Positions 1-7,233 of a DNA stretch of 64,000 nt are shown here, piece after piece (positions within the stretch are counted from its first letter, which is position 1; each line of letters starts with the position of its first letter). Below the pieces are notes generated by a model. It was not told where the DNA came from and ran no database searches. It saw nothing but the letters and a program-made list of their open reading frames with translations. The DNA is from Streptomyces smaragdinus (GTDB taxonomy: Bacteria; Actinomycetota; Actinomycetes; Streptomycetales; Streptomycetaceae). Location of the stretch: contig NZ_WEGJ01000004.1 in NCBI RefSeq assembly GCF_009604385.1, positions 62,001-126,000 of the forward strand, given 5' to 3'. The translations under genes were made by a program, and so were the position numbers.

Positions 1-777
1 TTCCCGCTGCCGGTCACGGTCATCTGCGAGCTGCTCGGGGTGCCCTTCGCGGACCGGGAGCGGTTCCGTGCCTGGTCCGACGCGATCGTGTCGCTGACGG
101 CGCACACGCCGGCCGAGATGCGGGCCAACAGGCTGGAGCTGGTGGGTTATCTGCGCGAGCTGCTCGCCGAGAAGCGCCGGGCGCCGCGGGAGGATCTGCT
201 GAGCGCCCTGGTGCAGGTGCACGACGGCTCCGACGCGCTGAGCGAGCACGAGCTCGTGACGATGGCGCTGACCCTGCTGGTCGCCGGGTACGAGACGACC
301 GGATCGGTGCTCGGCAACGCCGTCTTCACCCTGCTGCGGCATCCCGGCGGCCTGGGGCTCGTACCGGACGACGACGGGGCACTGGGCGCGCTGGTGGAGG
401 AGCTGCTGCGGATCAACCCCATCGGTGACGGGGGGCCGCTGCGGGTGACGACCGCGCCCGTGGAGGTGGCGGGGACGCGGATCCCGGCCGGCAGCGCGGT
501 GATCGGGGCGATCTGTTCGGCGAACCGGGACGAGACCGTCTTCCCCGACCCCGCCGTCTTTAGGCCGGACCGCTCGGACGCGGCGCATCTGGCGTTCGGG
601 CACGGGCCGCACTTCTGTCTGGGCGCCCCGCTGGCCCGCGCCGAGCTGCGGATCGCGCTGTCCGCCCTGGCCCGGCGGTTCCCGTCGCTGCGGCTGGCCG
701 TGCCGGCCGGGGAGATCCGCATGCACGCGGGGCTGCTGGTGAACCGGCTCGAGGAGCTGCCCGTCGTGTGCGGCTGA
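1..777 (+). CDS. Cytochrome P450, C-terminal part (5' end outside the window)
   Basis: The reading frame is open from base 1, and codons before the GTG at base 40 already encode P450-like sequence (FPLPVTVICELLGV), so the gene begins outside the window and about 258 residues are seen. Family landmarks are present in order: the I-helix oxygen-activation motif GYETT (near bases 286-300), the K-helix ExxR motif (EELLR) and the haem loop FGHGPHFCLG, whose Cys codon at 616-618 would ligate the iron. The family uses O2 and electrons from a ferredoxin to hydroxylate or epoxidise small molecules. It ends 13 bases from the end of the convergent 13-gene biosynthetic run, so I infer a tailoring role on the tetronate product. 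No ferredoxin gene is visible here. Substrate and regiochemistry cannot be read from the sequence. Confidence 0.93.
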   Translation, partial: FPLPVTVICELLGVPFADRERFRAWSDAIVSLTAHTPAEMRANRLELVGYLRELLAEKRRAPREDLLSALVQVHDGSDALSEHELVTMALTLLVAGYETTGSVLGNAVFTLLRHPGGLGLVPDDDGALGALVEELLRINPIGDGGPLRVTTAPVEVAGTRIPAGSAVIGAICSANRDETVFPDPAVFRPDRSDAAHLAFGHGPHFCLGAPLARAELRIALSALARRFPSLRLAVPAGEIRMHAGLLVNRLEELPVVCG

Positions 778-790
778 CGCTCGCCGCCCG

Positions 791-1159
791 CTACCGCCGT
801 GTTCCGTCGGCGTTGCGCGGGCCGTAGCCGAAGGCGCGGTCCACCGCGATGTGGGCCAGCCAGCCCAGCCCCGCCACCGTCACCCGGCGGCTGCCGGTCG
901 CGCCGGCCAGGGTGAGCAGCGCCGCCGGTACGGCCGGGGAGTGCAGCACGTTGTACGGGCGGACCGCGTACACCGGCAGCGTCTCGAACGTGGGGGCGCC
1001 CGCGATCCCGTACAGCAGCGCCACGTCCGGCAGCACCGCCGTCGTCCACAGCACCCGGCTCCGCCGCCCGCCGACCGCCACCCCCGCCGCCAGCGCCGCC
1101 GCGCCCACGAGCCCGCTCAGCGCCCGCCCCGCCGGCGCCCGGTACGTCCAGCCGCTCAC
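791..1159 (-). CDS. Small DUF4260-like integral membrane protein
   Basis: A 122-residue protein with several hydrophobic segments (about residues 15-30, 38-52 and 72-88) and a C-terminal signature WLAHIAVDRAFGYG that I associate with the DUF4260 family. No enzymatic role is established for this family. Its ATG overlaps the stop of the alpha/beta hydrolase gene by four bases (ATGA), so it is translationally coupled to the biosynthetic operon and is probably its last gene. The coupling may be incidental. A role in resistance, membrane association or transport of the product is possible but not shown. Confidence 0.78.
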   Translation of the reverse strand: MSGWTYRAPAGRALSGLVGAAALAAGVAVGGRRSRVLWTTAVLPDVALLYGIAGAPTFETLPVYAVRPYNVLHSPAVPAALLTLAGATGSRRVTVAGLGWLAHIAVDRAFGYGPRNADGTRR

Positions 1160-2259
1160 CGCGTCACCCCGTCCCGTACCCGCCGCACCCGGGGCCGGGC
1201 CAGCCCCGCGAGGGCACCGGCCACCACCCGCGGCGCGCCGCCGACGCCCAGCGCCCGCAGCGCCGAGCGCAGCAGCACGGCGCGGGTGTACCCGAGATGG
1301 GCGGGCGCCCCGTGCTCGTCGTCCACGGTGATCACCTCGGCCCCGGGCCCCAGCACCCGGGCCTCGTCCGGCGGCACGATGTCGTCGCGGGCCGCCGCCA
1401 CATACGTCACGGGGACGCGCGGCGCGTCCTCCAGCGCCCAGCCGCGCAGCGCCCCCAGCACCTCACCGGGCGGATGCCCCGTGAGCCGGGCGAGCGTGAG
1501 CACCGTGGTGGCCGGCACCCGCGACTGCCACTCCCCGTCGAGGAAGAATCCCCGCAGCGGCGCCCCCACCGTGGCCACCCCGCAAATCCGCGGGTCGTCC
1601 GCGGCGGCCCGCAGCGCCAGATGACCGCCGAAGCTCAGGCACAGCGCATGGGCACGCGTCACGTCCGCCCGCCCGGCGAGACCGTCGAGCAGCGCGGGAA
1701 GCATCCGGTGGGACCCCTCGTCGTACCGCAGGGTGTTCTCCCCCACGCCCGGCATCTCGGTGACCGCCATCGCCACGCCCAGCGCCCCGGCCCGGGCCAG
1801 CACCGGCGCCCACTGCTCCTTCGGGCTGACGATGCCGCCCATCACCACGACCAGCGGTCGCCGCCCGCCGGGGGACAGTCCGGCGGTCCAGGCCGTGAAC
1901 GTGCCCCGGCCCGGCAGTTCGGCCTCGTGCCGTCCGATACCGGCCCGCCGGCCGGGGCCCGTGGTGCGCCAGGCGTCGAAGGAGCGCACCGACAGCTCGT
2001 GCGCCCGGCGGCCGAACTCCCCCGCCGGGTACGGGAAGCGGGCGAGCCCGTACCGGCGGCCGGCGGCCAGCTGCCGGCCGCGCCGGGCCAGCTCGTCCCC
2101 GGCGCGGGTCCACTGCGCGGCCCAGCCGTCGGGCGCGTCGCCGTCGGCGGTGCGCACCCGGCCCAGGACCCGTGCGCACTCGGCCGCCGGCACCCGCTGG
2201 GCCCGGGCGTGGAGCAGCGCCAGGCGGCGCAGCTCCGTCAGGTCGGGGAGGTCGGTCAC
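1156..2259 (-). CDS. FrsA-like alpha/beta hydrolase; predicted tetronate acetate-elimination enzyme (Agg5/AbyA5 type)
   Basis: A 367-residue alpha/beta hydrolase with an extra N-terminal helical region before the core (core from about residue 120), as in FrsA-like/DUF1100 hydrolases. The probable nucleophile is Ser209 in CLSFGG. A later acid (the D-D of AARDDIVPP) and a His (DDEHGAPAHLG) can complete a triad. In agglomerin and abyssomicin biosynthesis a hydrolase of this kind (Agg5, AbyA5) eliminates acetate from an O-acetylated tetronate to create the 5-exocyclic methylene. The same operon contains the E2-like acetyltransferase that would make that acetate, which strongly supports this assignment. 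Unusual point: the nucleophile elbow begins with Cys rather than the usual Gly. Its GTG start overlaps the stop of the FAD monooxygenase (GTGA). Confidence 0.8.
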   Translation of the reverse strand: MTDLPDLTELRRLALLHARAQRVPAAECARVLGRVRTADGDAPDGWAAQWTRAGDELARRGRQLAAGRRYGLARFPYPAGEFGRRAHELSVRSFDAWRTTGPGRRAGIGRHEAELPGRGTFTAWTAGLSPGGRRPLVVVMGGIVSPKEQWAPVLARAGALGVAMAVTEMPGVGENTLRYDEGSHRMLPALLDGLAGRADVTRAHALCLSFGGHLALRAAADDPRICGVATVGAPLRGFFLDGEWQSRVPATTVLTLARLTGHPPGEVLGALRGWALEDAPRVPVTYVAAARDDIVPPDEARVLGPGAEVITVDDEHGAPAHLGYTRAVLLRSALRALGVGGAPRVVAGALAGLARPRVRRVRDGVTR

Positions 2260-3479
2260 GACGCGCTCCGTACGAGGTCACGCGGGGCGTCCGCCGGCAC
2301 GGGCCGCTCCCCGGGGAAGTACACGGGGGCGAACACCCGCCGCCGCAGGGCCGGCAGGGCGTTCAGCGTCCGGTAGACCGTGCGCCGCAGCGTGGGGCCC
2401 GGGGGCACGGCGAGGGTGAACAGGCGTTCCTGGCGCAGCTGCAGGGCGCGGGAGCGGGTGACCGGTGCGCGGCGGGAGCACTCGAAGGCCCGCGGCGCCG
2501 CGTCCGAGGCCGGGTCGGGCGCCAGCAGTCCGGCCAGCGCGACGGCGTCGGCGAGCGCGTGGTTGATGCCCTGGCCGAGGACGGGGGTGAGGGTATGCGC
2601 GGCGTCGCCCAGCAGGACGGCGCCGGGGACGGACCAGCGGGCGACCTCGGTGGTGAAGATGTCCAGCAGCACGGTGTCCGACCAGGACCGGATGTGTTCC
2701 TCGGCGGCCGGGTGCAGTTCGGGGGCGAGGGCGGCGAGCTGGGCGCGCAGCCGGCCCACCCCGTCCGCCCGCAGCTGCCGCAGGCCGCCCTTGGGGATGT
2801 TGAGGCCGACGCGGACCCGCCCGTCGGTGCCGGGCAGGAACAGGGCGTGCGAGGCGCCGGCGATGCGGATCCGGTACGCGCGCCGGTCCCAGCCAGCCGG
2901 GAAGGGCAGCTTGAGCCAGATGACGTCCCGCTCCAGCGGGGTGCGCCGGGCGCCGTCCTCCAGCCCGGCCATCCGCCGCACCTGGCTGAAGCGCCCGTCG
3001 GCGCCGACGGTGACGGCGGCCCGGATCTCGAGCTCCCCCTCGGGGGTCCGCGCCCGCACGCCGGCCACCCGCCCGCGCTCCTCGATCAGGCCCACGGCGG
3101 CGGCCGGTTCGAGCACCCGGCAGGCGCCGAGCGCGGCGGCCGAGAGCTCCGCCAGCAGGGCGGGCTGGGCGAGTTCGACGGGATGCCGCCAGGTGTACGG
3201 GAAGTCCGCGAACCGTACGTCCAGCACCCGGCGGCCGCCGTCGGCGATCTCGAGCCGGTCCACCCGGTGGGCCCGGCCGGCGAGTTCGTCCCACACCCCG
3301 AGGGAGTCGAGGATCCGTACGCCCTGGGGCGACACGGACTCGCCGTAGAAGGAGCGGGCCGCGCCGTGGCGCTGCTCCAGCAGCACGCTCTCGCGGCCCA
3401 GCCGGGCCAGCGCCAGGGCCAGCGCCCGCCCGCCGGGCCCGCCGCCGACCACGCACACGTCCGTACGGATCACGGTCAT
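2256..3479 (-). CDS. FAD-dependent monooxygenase (PHBH-type fold)
   Basis: A 407-residue flavoprotein. The start at 3479 is chosen because it begins directly on the Rossmann strand (MTVIRTDVCVVGGGPGG) and overlaps the preceding stop as ATGA; the longer open frame upstream lies antisense-style across the PPTase and is not coding. It shows the dinucleotide motif GGGPGG, the DG motif (VGADGRFSQVRR, about residue 150) and the GD motif GDAAHTLTPVLGQGIN near residue 290 that contacts the FAD ribityl chain. The family hydroxylates or epoxidises substrates with NAD(P)H and O2. In this operon it is a likely tailoring enzyme, perhaps epoxidising the double bond that the acyl dehydrogenases could introduce. 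It lacks the lysine and WxWxIP signatures of flavin-dependent tryptophan halogenases, so I do not call it a halogenase. Confidence 0.86.
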   Translation of the reverse strand: MTVIRTDVCVVGGGPGGRALALALARLGRESVLLEQRHGAARSFYGESVSPQGVRILDSLGVWDELAGRAHRVDRLEIADGGRRVLDVRFADFPYTWRHPVELAQPALLAELSAAALGACRVLEPAAAVGLIEERGRVAGVRARTPEGELEIRAAVTVGADGRFSQVRRMAGLEDGARRTPLERDVIWLKLPFPAGWDRRAYRIRIAGASHALFLPGTDGRVRVGLNIPKGGLRQLRADGVGRLRAQLAALAPELHPAAEEHIRSWSDTVLLDIFTTEVARWSVPGAVLLGDAAHTLTPVLGQGINHALADAVALAGLLAPDPASDAAPRAFECSRRAPVTRSRALQLRQERLFTLAVPPGPTLRRTVYRTLNALPALRRRVFAPVYFPGERPVPADAPRDLVRSAS

Positions 3480-4351
3480 CGCACTCCTCCCGCACTGTCG
3501 GCGAACTCCCCGTCCACCAGCGCGTCGATCAGCCCGAGGTCGAGCATCGTCGCGGCGGCGGTGTCGCTGGTGTCCCCGAAGCCCGCGTCGAACAGGGCGG
3601 CGCTCACGGTGTACTTGCCGTCCACCCGGAAGGTGTGGAAGGTCCACTCGTCGCCGGTGCCCGGCGAGCCGTCGGGCCGCAGCACCTGCACCGGCCGGTC
3701 CTGGGGTCCGAAGCCGAACTCGGTGAACCGGAAGCGCATGCCCTGCCCGATCGCCTTGCTGTACGCCTCCTTGAGCGTCCACAGCCGCACCAGCGCGCTG
3801 TTGCGGCGCTCCTCGGGCACCTCGGCCAGCAGCCGGTGCTCGTGCGGGGTGCACACCTGGTTCTCGGTGCCGAGCCCCAGCATGGGCCGGTCGGTGAGCT
3901 CGGCGTCGACGCCGATCCAGCCGCGCCGGGTCAGCCCGACGAGCAGCAGGGTGTCGGTGTGGCTGAGGGAGATGTCGATCTGGTCCAGCCCCCGGGCGTA
4001 CGGCCGGCCGCCCGGCTTGTACGCCAGCTCCACGGTCTCCGGCGCCGCCTCGACGATCGCGCACGCCACATGCTTCAGCAGCAGCCGGGAGGCCACGAAC
4101 CGGGCCCGGACCGCGTGGTGGGCCATCTTCTCGAACCGGGCGTAGTCGTGCCCCAGCAGCGGCCGCAGCCGCGGCGAGTCGAGGTCCGCGGGCAGCCAGT
4201 CGTCCAGCTGTCCGTGGACGACGACGCTGCCGCTGTGGGCCACCGCGTCACGCACCCGGTGCCACGGCCCCTCGGGTCCGGTCACCCGCACGGGCCGGGG
4301 CAGCGCCCCCGCCGCCGTCCGCGGACCCGGGGGTCCCAGGGGAAAGCTCAT
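3476..4351 (-). CDS. Sfp-type 4'-phosphopantetheinyl transferase
   Basis: A 291-residue transferase that would convert apo carrier proteins to holo form by moving phosphopantetheine from CoA to a serine. It carries the Sfp-family core motifs: GVDAEL (magnesium-binding acidic residues) and WTLKEAYSKAIGQG (W-x-x-K-E-x-x-x-K). The ATG at 4351 has a good ribosome site, GGAGG six bases upstream, although this places the start inside the preceding acyltransferase gene. Three carrier sites in the operon need activation: the stand-alone ACP near 11.3 kb, the ACP domain of the PKS module and the small ACP at 5.1 kb. An in-cluster enzyme suggests that the resident PPTases may not serve them all. Confidence 0.93.
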   Translation of the reverse strand: MSFPLGPPGPRTAAGALPRPVRVTGPEGPWHRVRDAVAHSGSVVVHGQLDDWLPADLDSPRLRPLLGHDYARFEKMAHHAVRARFVASRLLLKHVACAIVEAAPETVELAYKPGGRPYARGLDQIDISLSHTDTLLLVGLTRRGWIGVDAELTDRPMLGLGTENQVCTPHEHRLLAEVPEERRNSALVRLWTLKEAYSKAIGQGMRFRFTEFGFGPQDRPVQVLRPDGSPGTGDEWTFHTFRVDGKYTVSAALFDAGFGDTSDTAAATMLDLGLIDALVDGEFADSAGGVR

Positions 4352-5090
4352 GCCAGTCCTCCAGCCGCGTCACCACTGAGTCGAGTACGTCCGCCGCCGC
4401 GGCCCCGTCGAGCACGCGGTGGTCGAAGGTCAGGCCGAGCCGCATCACCGGTGCCACCGTGATCCGTCCGTCGCGGACCAGGGGCCGGTCGGCGACCCGT
4501 GTGACGCAGAACGTGACGGCGGTGCCGCCGTAGCCGTGGAAGTCGTCCACCGCCCGGTGTCCGAGCGAGCTCACCGCGAAGCTGCCGAGCAGCCGCAGCC
4601 GGTCGGCCGGACGCCGGACGCCCAGCCGGAACGCCAGCCGGCCCAGCAGCGGCGGCAGCGCGTCCAGCCGCCGCAGGCCGCGGGCGCCGGGCAGCTCGTC
4701 CGGGGCGGCGGTGCGGCACCGGTCGACGAAGTCCTGGACGTCGTCCAGCTCCAGCCGGTCGATGTCCGGCAGCACGGCGGTGAGCACCACGCGTTCGCCG
4801 CCGGCGGTGGTGCGGTCCAGGGCCAGCTTGGCCGCGGTCCCCGGCAGCGCGGCGGTCCGCGGGCGCAGCCGCCCGCCTTGCGCGACGGCGCCGGCCCGCG
4901 GGTGGGCGGGCAGGACGCGCCCGGCCGCGTACAGCAGGTAGCTGACGTACGAGTAGCGCCGCCCGGCCTGTTCGCGGTGCCGGCGGATCCGGGTGACGTC
5001 GACGTCCGCCGCCAGGTACACGGGGGACGCGGCGCGCGCCCACTCCAGGAAGTAGCGGGTGTGCCGGCGGGCGCGGTCGCCGGCGCTCAT
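4248..5090 (-). CDS. E2-like (2-oxoacid dehydrogenase acyltransferase family) acyltransferase; predicted tetronate O-acetyltransferase (Agg4/AbyA4 type)
   Basis: A 280-residue protein made of only the catalytic domain of dihydrolipoyl acyltransferases. It has no lipoyl or E1/E3-binding domain, which is how tetronate-pathway acetyltransferases look. The signature LTFDHRVLDGAAAADVL near residue 240 contains the catalytic His-x-x-x-Asp-Gly. In agglomerin biosynthesis the homologous Agg4 acetylates the primary hydroxyl of the 5-hydroxymethyl tetronate, and Agg5 then eliminates acetate; both partners are present here. The start at 5090 is chosen because it overlaps the ACP stop as ATGA; an open frame further upstream is spurious. 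Oddity: the 3' end overlaps the phosphopantetheinyl transferase gene by 104 bases, and the last 35 or so residues are Gly/Ala/Pro-rich and may be a run-on tail. Confidence 0.85.
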   Translation of the reverse strand: MSAGDRARRHTRYFLEWARAASPVYLAADVDVTRIRRHREQAGRRYSYVSYLLYAAGRVLPAHPRAGAVAQGGRLRPRTAALPGTAAKLALDRTTAGGERVVLTAVLPDIDRLELDDVQDFVDRCRTAAPDELPGARGLRRLDALPPLLGRLAFRLGVRRPADRLRLLGSFAVSSLGHRAVDDFHGYGGTAVTFCVTRVADRPLVRDGRITVAPVMRLGLTFDHRVLDGAAAADVLDSVVTRLEDWHELSPGTPGSADGGGGAAPARAGDRTRGAVAPGA

Positions 5091-5314
5091 GATTCCATCG
5101 CCGCCGCCCAGATGGCGCGCAGACTGCGGGCGCCGATGATGTCGTGGACGGGCAGCACCCGGTCGAGCTCGTGCTCGAGGAGGGCCACCAGGCGCAGCAG
5201 GTGGACGGAGTCCCATTCGGCCAGGTCCGCGAGGTCCACGTCCGCGTCCGCGGGCTGCAGGCCGATGCCGAACTCCTCGTTGACCCGGGCGATCAGCACG
5301 TCGACGCTGAGCAT
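5087..5314 (-). CDS. Discrete acyl carrier protein, predicted glyceryl-ACP carrier
   Basis: A 75-residue carrier protein. The phosphopantetheine attachment site is the serine of EWDSVHLLRL, in a four-helix ACP-like context (MLSVDVLIARVNEEFGIGL at the start). It lies between the FkbH-type gene and the E2-like acyltransferase and overlaps both. In tetronate pathways a stand-alone ACP in this position is loaded by the FkbH protein with a glyceryl unit from 1,3-bisphosphoglycerate. The ATG at 5314 fits the normal start of such ACPs. Confidence 0.9.
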   Translation of the reverse strand: MLSVDVLIARVNEEFGIGLQPADADVDLADLAEWDSVHLLRLVALLEHELDRVLPVHDIIGARSLRAIWAAAMES

Positions 5315-7233
5315 CCGGTCCCCCCTTCCGGGTCCAGGGTGAGGCGCAGGTCCACGTGTGCGGGCACCTCGGGGAGGTCGTGCAGCGGATGCCGGTAGCG
5401 GTCGCGGCCGGCGGCGGCGAAGCCGAGGCCCGCCAGCCAGCCGGGCAGTGCCGCGTTGTACCGGGTGGGACGCCAGTGCACGGTCACCGCGGGGTGGCCG
5501 GCGTCGCGGGCGGCGTGAAGCAGACCGGCGAGTACGGCCTCCTCGATGCCGCGGCCCAGGACCCGGCAGCTCATCAGGACGTTGTCCAGCCGCAGACCGT
5601 CGCCGCCGGCCCGGCCGAACACGGCGCCGATCAGGCCGTCGTCGCCGAACCGGTCGGCGGCGCGGACGGCGAGCGCCAGCGCCCCGGGCGCGGCGGCGTG
5701 CTTCAGCACCTGGCCGGTGGTGAGACGTGCGCCGGTGAGGTTGAAGCGGTTGGTGCGCTGGCTGAGCTGGGCGAGGCGGGCCGCCTCCGGCTCCCGTACG
5801 GGGCGGACCTCGGCGCGCACCCCGAGGCCCCGCAGGAAGGCCGCGTAGTCGGCGGTCCGGGCGCGGGAGGACTCGCGCTCGCCGCGTTCGCGGTAACGGG
5901 CGGGGCGGGCCGCGTCCTCCTCGGTGACCGAGGGCAGGTCGAACCAGCCTCCGGCCAGCAGTCGTTCCGGGTGCAGGGCGGGGTCGGCGTCCAGGGGGAT
6001 CACCGCGGCACCCGGCACCCCGGCCCGTACGACCTCGCGCTCGAAGGGCGTGTCGTCGGCGAAGACGACGGACGACGGGGAGATCCCGAGGTCCGCGGCG
6101 ATCTTCTGGATGCCCTCGGCCTTGGAGCCCCAGCCGGCGGACACGGCGACGAAGTCGTCCGCTCCCAGGGGGAATTCGGGGTGGGCGGTCAGCGCGGCCT
6201 CGACCTCGCCGGGGTCGTTCTTGGAGCAGACGGCCAGCAGCACGCCCTGCGACGCGAGCTGCTTCACCGTGCGCTGGAAGGCGCCGAACGCCTCCGCGCG
6301 GGCGGAGCCGGATGCGCTGACGCCGGTGGGGCCGTCCTCCGCGAGGGTGCCGTCCCAGAGGGTGCCGTCGAGGTCGAGGACCAGGCACTTGCGGACGCCG
6401 CCGCGCAGGGAGGCGATGAGCCGCGCGGCCTCGCGGGCGTACGCGGCCAGGAACGCGGGGCTGGCGTGGGCCTGGGCGTACGCGCCGAGGCGGGGGTCGT
6501 CGGCGCGGATGCCGGAGGCGAGGACCGGCTCGAGGTCCAGCACGGCCAGGCCGGCGGCCGGGTCGGCGAGGTAGAGCAGCTGGGCGCCGGCCTCGCGCCA
6601 GATGCCGCCCAGTTCGGCGCGCCGGTCCAGGCCGGTGAGCTGGTGGGCGAACCGGCGCAGCAGCGGCACCGTGTTGAACACCAGCGTCGAGCCGTCGGGG
6701 GCGCGCCGGGCGTGGGTGGCGGCGGCCTCGGTGAGGCGCTGGCGTTCGCGCTCGAGGGCCAGCGCCACGTCGTACGGCTGCCAGGGCGGGGTGATCTGGT
6801 CCCAGACCGTCACCGGGTCCAGTACGCACAGGGTGACGTCGGGGCGGTGGGCGTAGAGCACGGAGCCGGGGTCGGTCAGGTCGCGGTAGTGGCCGGCGCC
6901 GGAGACGAACGGCTCCAGCAGCAGGCCGTGCCGGGCGAGGTGGGCGGTGAGCGGGGGCAGCAGTTCGGCCAGGGTGCAGCGGCCGGTGATCGCCACGCGT
7001 ACGGTCTCGATCCCCGGATGAGCGGCCCGTACCTCGGCGGGCGAGAGCCGGGCCAGCAGCCGGCCGGCCAGCACCAGGGCGTCGTCGTCGAGCCGCTCGA
7101 GGAGGGGGCGTACCCGCGGATACCGCTCGGCGAGGGTGCCGGCGCGGGCGCAGGCCCGCAGTTCGCCGAGGCCGCTCAGCGCGCCAGCGTCCGTTCCGGT
7201 GCCCGCAAAGGTGTCAACGGCCACGCTCGTCAC
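5293..7233 (-). CDS. FkbH-type HAD-family glyceryl-ACP synthase
   Basis: A protein of 646 residues. From about residue 282 it has the HAD phosphatase domain: VLDLDGTLWDG (Asp287 and Asp289, nucleophile and acid/base), CSKND and ADDTPFERE. A C-terminal acyltransferase-like region from about residue 470 contains SQRTNRFNLTG. FkbH proteins dephosphorylate 1,3-bisphosphoglycerate and transfer the glyceryl group to an ACP, giving the C3 unit of tetronates. Most FkbH proteins have only the HAD plus C-terminal part; the N-terminal ~280 residues here belong to the longer type common in tetronate and other antibiotic clusters. The start could be GTG 7233 or GTG 7224; the second has the better-spaced GGGGAG ribosome site. 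It overlaps the KSIII gene by 10-20 bases and the ACP gene by 22. Confidence 0.92.
   Translation of the reverse strand: MTSVAVDTFAGTGTDAGALSGLGELRACARAGTLAERYPRVRPLLERLDDDALVLAGRLLARLSPAEVRAAHPGIETVRVAITGRCTLAELLPPLTAHLARHGLLLEPFVSGAGHYRDLTDPGSVLYAHRPDVTLCVLDPVTVWDQITPPWQPYDVALALERERQRLTEAAATHARRAPDGSTLVFNTVPLLRRFAHQLTGLDRRAELGGIWREAGAQLLYLADPAAGLAVLDLEPVLASGIRADDPRLGAYAQAHASPAFLAAYAREAARLIASLRGGVRKCLVLDLDGTLWDGTLAEDGPTGVSASGSARAEAFGAFQRTVKQLASQGVLLAVCSKNDPGEVEAALTAHPEFPLGADDFVAVSAGWGSKAEGIQKIAADLGISPSSVVFADDTPFEREVVRAGVPGAAVIPLDADPALHPERLLAGGWFDLPSVTEEDAARPARYRERGERESSRARTADYAAFLRGLGVRAEVRPVREPEAARLAQLSQRTNRFNLTGARLTTGQVLKHAAAPGALALAVRAADRFGDDGLIGAVFGRAGGDGLRLDNVLMSCRVLGRGIEEAVLAGLLHAARDAGHPAVTVHWRPTRYNAALPGWLAGLGFAAAGRDRYRHPLHDLPEVPAHVDLRLTLDPEGGTGCSASTC

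Noticed and set aside
2256..3479. FAD enzyme as a flavin-dependent halogenase.
   Set aside because: It has the PHBH-type GxGxxG, DG and GD motifs but not the halogenase lysine or WxWxIP signatures.
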